This document shows positions 29,812 to 32,000 of a DNA stretch of 32,000 bases, in pieces (position 1 is the first letter of the stretch; every line of letters starts with the position of its first letter). The position numbers and the translations under genes were made by a program. The notes beneath the pieces are model-generated. The model searched no databases. It saw only the letters and a list, made by a program, of their open reading frames with translations, and was not told the DNA's origin. The stretch is from Actinomadura geliboluensis (GTDB lineage: Bacteria > Actinomycetota > Actinomycetes > Streptosporangiales > Streptosporangiaceae): the NCBI RefSeq assembly GCF_005889745.1, contig NZ_VCKZ01000043.1, positions 1-32,000 of the forward strand, written 5' to 3'.

Positions 29812-31602
29812 ATGCGTCTGCGCCCGCGTGTGCCTTTGTCTTTGCGCCTGCGTCCGCGTCTGCCTTTGCGTCTGCGGTTGGGCTTCGCCGCAGCCTTGCC
29901 CGTTCCGATGCTGGCCACGACCTTGGTCGCCGTCCCCGCCGCTTCGGCGGCCGGGTACTCGATGCGATCCGTCAGCCTTGACGTGAAGGTCGGACCTGGC
30001 CGTGATCAGCCGTGCAGGGTTGTCGCCGACCTGTACGAGCCTGCCGGTACGGGTCGGGCCCCGGCCGTGCTGACCACGAACGGCTTCGGCGGCTCCAAGG
30101 ACGACCTGGCCGGGACGGCGAAGGCGTTCGTGCGGCAGGGATACGTCGTGCTCGCCTACTCCGGGCTGGGCGCGGGCGGGAGCACGTGCCGCATCACCCT
30201 CGACCATCCCGACTACGACGGCGTCGCCGCCCGCCACCTGGTGAGCTTCCTCGCCGGGAAGGTCGCGTCCTCGGACGGGACGCGCGTGACGTCCGTCCGG
30301 CTGGACGGTCCCGGCGACCCCCGCGTAGGCATGATCGGTGGCTCGTACGGCGGTGGTGCCCAGTTCGCCGCCGCCGGCATGGACGGCCGGATCGACGCGC
30401 TCGTCCCCATCGACACCTGGCATGACCTGCGCTACTCCCTGGCTCCCAACAACGAGTTGGCATCGTCCGGACGGCTGGCTTCTGCTGGACCTGGCGCGAC
30501 GAAACTGCTGGGGGGCCTCGGCTTCTTCGCGCTGGGCGCCTACCGGGGTGTGAGTGAGGCGCAGGCGGATCCGTCCCGGCTCATGGGCTGCCCCAACTTC
30601 CCGACCGCCCTCTGCCAGGCCGTCGCGGAAAGCCTCATCTTCGGTACGCCGCGCTCGAACAGCCTGGCCTACCTGCGGGCGGCCTCGGTCGCGTCCTATG
30701 TCTCGCGGATCAAGGCGCCGACGCTGCTCGTCCAGGGCCAGACCGACACCCTCTTCAACTTGCAGGAGGCCGCCGAGACGTACCGGGACCTCAAGGCGCA
30801 GGGCACGCCGGTCAAGATGATCTGGCACTCCGGCGGCCACAGCGGGCCCAACGCCGCCGGTGACCTGGACTTGGAGAACCCGACCGCGAACTACGTCGGC
30901 CGCCGGGCTCTCGCCTGGTTCGCGCACTACCTCAAGGGTTCTTCGACTGGTGCCGGCCCGGCGTTCGCTTACTTCCGTCCTTGGGTCTCCTATGACGGGG
31001 ATGCCACTCCTGCCTACGCGAGCACGCCCGTTCGTTCGCAGCGGCTCTACCTCTCCGGTAAGGACCGCCTGGTCTCGTCCAAGTCCAAGGTGGTGAGCGG
31101 CCGGGCGTCCTACAGCAACCCGCTGGGTGCCTGGCCGACGTCGTTCTCTGAGCTGTCGCTGTTCCAGGACGCGCTGAACGACATCCCACCGGCCGACGCA
31201 CCGGGCACCTTCGCCGCCTGGACCTCGACTCCGCTGACCCAAAACCTGGACGTCGTCGGCTCGCCCACTCTCTCGGTGCGGCTCACGTCGCCCGCCGCCG
31301 CCTGGTCGCAGACGCGGGGTGTGGACGGTCGACTGGTTCTCTTCGCCAAGCTCTACGACGTGGCCCCGGACGGCACCGCCACATTGGCGCGCCGGCTCGT
31401 CTCCCCGGTGCGAGTAACCGACGTCCGCAAGCCGGTGACCGTCGCGCTGCCTGGCATCGTCCACCGCTTCCGGGCCGGTCACCGGCTGCGCGTGGTCGTC
31501 GCGTCCAGCGACCTGAACTACTTGGGGAATCGCGCCGTTCTCCCGGTCACCGTCCGCACCAATCCGAAGACTCCAGGGACTCTCGCGCTTCCTGTCGGGT
31601 AG
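29812..31602 (+). CDS. Secreted CocE/NonD- or X-Pro dipeptidyl-peptidase (S15)-like alpha/beta hydrolase
   Basis: A 596-aa protein with an exported N-terminus: a long Arg-rich n-region made of a repeated decapeptide, a hydrophobic segment (AAALPVPMLATTLVAV) and the cleavage site PAASA-AG at about residue 46. The alpha/beta-hydrolase core starts with DLYEPAGTGRAPAVLTTNGFGGSKDD. The nucleophile Ser is in GMIGGSYGGGAQ, the acid Asp probably in QGQTDTLFN and the His in HSGGHSG. A C-terminal jelly-roll like PepX_C follows (VVGSPTLSVRLTSP to LRVVVASSD). It would hydrolyse esters, amides or X-Pro peptides outside the cell. GGAG 7 nt before ATG 29812. It is divergent from GH1 and could share its operator. 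Confidence 0.85.
   Translation: MRLRPRVPLSLRLRPRLPLRLRLGFAAALPVPMLATTLVAVPAASAAGYSMRSVSLDVKVGPGRDQPCRVVADLYEPAGTGRAPAVLTTNGFGGSKDDLAGTAKAFVRQGYVVLAYSGLGAGGSTCRITLDHPDYDGVAARHLVSFLAGKVASSDGTRVTSVRLDGPGDPRVGMIGGSYGGGAQFAAAGMDGRIDALVPIDTWHDLRYSLAPNNELASSGRLASAGPGATKLLGGLGFFALGAYRGVSEAQADPSRLMGCPNFPTALCQAVAESLIFGTPRSNSLAYLRAASVASYVSRIKAPTLLVQGQTDTLFNLQEAAETYRDLKAQGTPVKMIWHSGGHSGPNAAGDLDLENPTANYVGRRALAWFAHYLKGSSTGAGPAFAYFRPWVSYDGDATPAYASTPVRSQRLYLSGKDRLVSSKSKVVSGRASYSNPLGAWPTSFSELSLFQDALNDIPPADAPGTFAAWTSTPLTQNLDVVGSPTLSVRLTSPAAAWSQTRGVDGRLVLFAKLYDVAPDGTATLARRLVSPVRVTDVRKPVTVALPGIVHRFRAGHRLRVVVASSDLNYLGNRAVLPVTVRTNPKTPGTLALPVG
29815..29874 (+). repeat. Two 30-bp tandem repeats encoding an Arg-rich leader
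   Basis: Copies at 29815-29844 and 29845-29874 agree at about 24 of 30 positions and encode RLRPRVPLSL and RLRPRLPLRL at the very start of the secreted hydrolase, lengthening the n-region of its signal peptide. Confidence 0.65.
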
Positions 31603-31807
31603 CCGGTGGTAATGGCTTGGGGATTCGTTGCTTGGTGAATGGACCGATGGCGCCGCCGGGCAGGATGGGGTGAACGGTGAAGGCGTGTGGGCGGCCGGAA
31701 ATCGTTCTCATGTTCCGCGATCGTTTCTCGGATTGCTCCGATGCGTGATCTCGTCCTGGCTTGTTCGATCAAGGTCTGAACGAGTCGGTCTCTTCTCATG
31801 CCGCGAA
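31603..31807. other. Gene-free spacer
   Basis: After the hydrolase stop I see no convincing reading frame, RNA gene or classical terminator in these 205 bp. The base composition is less GC-rich than in the genes. A short minus-strand open frame here runs antisense into the hydrolase and shows no family resemblance. Confidence 0.5.
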
Positions 31808-31986
31808 TTGTGGTGGGGGCGGCGCTGCGTACGGGGCCGCCCCTCCAAAGTCAAGGGCGCCTTCGGCGTCGCTTCGCGATGGGACTCCGTCCCACCCTTG
31901 ACTTCGGAGCCTCTGCGGCCCCTGAGTGCAGCTTTCGTCGGGCAGGCTCCGCCTGCCCTCTGCCCGACGCGCCGCCCCCACCCCAA
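31808..31986. repeat. Approximately 180-bp structured intergenic element of nested inverted repeats
   Basis: Outer 18-bp arms (31808-31825 with 31969-31986, one mismatch; GGTGGGGGCGGCGC core) enclose two sub-structures. The first has GGGGCCGC/GCGGCCCC (31833-31840 and 31915-31922), then AAGTCAAGGG/CCCTTGACTT (31848-31857 and 31895-31904), enclosing a small CGCC-TTCG-GCG hairpin and GGGA-CTCCG-TCCC. The second is CGTCGGGCAG/CTGCCCGACG (31936-31945 and 31960-31969), with the inner alternative GGGCAGG-CTCCG-CCTGCCC. It contains no plausible coding frame. It could be a MITE-like or REP-like intergenic repeat, a terminator complex for the hydrolase, or a structured RNA. Confidence 0.7.
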
Positions 31987-32000
31987 CCAGAAACACACAA

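Noticed and set aside
29746..31482. A 578-codon minus-strand frame opposite the secreted hydrolase
   Set aside because: It is composed of Arg/Gln/Gly runs, without ribosome site or family motifs, while the + strand gene shows catalytic motifs throughout.
31518..31799. A minus-strand 93-codon frame after the hydrolase, with a plausible-looking first 35 residues
   Set aside because: There is no Shine-Dalgarno or recognised domain. The second half is antisense to the hydrolase 3' end, and codon bias is not that of local genes.
31833..31922. Possible tRNA-like cloverleaf in the terminal element
   Set aside because: The branched folding resembles a cloverleaf in outline, but there is no T-arm GTTCRA motif, no anticodon-arm geometry and no 7-bp acceptor stem of the right spacing.
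31708..31998. Minus-strand frames inside the terminal structured element
   Set aside because: They run through strong inverted repeats and give low-complexity peptides. The nucleic-acid structure explains the sequence better than coding.
1..32000. Mobile elements, integrase, CRISPR array or phage genes
   Set aside because: No transposase, recombinase, Cas or phage structural motif appears in any convincing frame, and no regularly spaced repeats other than the in-gene tandem repeats listed.

Overview
The window looks like chromosome of a filamentous, high-GC actinobacterium. Nearly all codons end in G or C, GTG and TTG starts are common, genes are tightly coupled by ATGA/GTGA overlaps, and there is a WhiJ/AbaA-type developmental regulator cluster with two DUF397 proteins. 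A Thermomonosporaceae/Streptosporangiales-like host (for example an Actinomadura relative) fits, but this is inference from style and not from a marker gene.

Region 1 (1-6.8 kb) is a catabolic block. A branched-chain-amino-acid-type substrate-binding lipoprotein, a class II aldolase-fold enzyme, an amidohydrolase-2 (decarboxylase-like) protein and a cytochrome P450 form one + strand operon. A FadR-type repressor (-) is divergent from a 4HBT thioesterase (+), which converges on a saccharopine-dehydrogenase-like oxidoreductase. Region 2 (6.8-12.6 kb) is mixed: an AraC regulator, a secreted beta-repeat protein, RidA, an APH-like kinase, and the WhiJ-type cluster (two DUF397 proteins, XRE/DUF5753, a HATPase and a 66-aa protein). 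Region 3 (12.6-18.6 kb) returns to catabolism: an acyl-CoA-ligase-like enzyme divergent from a complete LivHMGF permease/ATPase operon, followed by a second FadR regulator that is a close paralogue of the first. The orphan binding protein at the left end and the binding-protein-less LivHMGF set look like two halves of one uptake and degradation system for an unknown carboxylic or aromatic acid.

Region 4 (18.6-29.8 kb) is a glycoside uptake and hydrolysis locus. It holds an intracellular GH20 hexosaminidase, an oligopeptide-type ABC importer (SBP, DppB, a fused DppC-DppD, OppF), a TetR regulator, a GH3 beta-glucosidase-like enzyme and a GH1 enzyme. None of the three hydrolases has a visible signal peptide, so imported glycosides would be split in the cytoplasm. 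The same 14-bp palindrome (TTACCACGTGGTAG and variants) lies upstream of GH20, between the SBP and tetR, and between GH1 and a secreted hydrolase. Two of the sites also share their promoter geometry. This is the strongest undescribed-looking system here: a local regulon probably controlled by the TetR protein.

Region 5 (29.8-32 kb) holds a secreted CocE/X-Pro-peptidase-like alpha/beta hydrolase. It is followed by a gene-free stretch ending in an approximately 180-bp element made of nested inverted repeats. No tRNA, rRNA, CRISPR array, transposase or integrase was seen.
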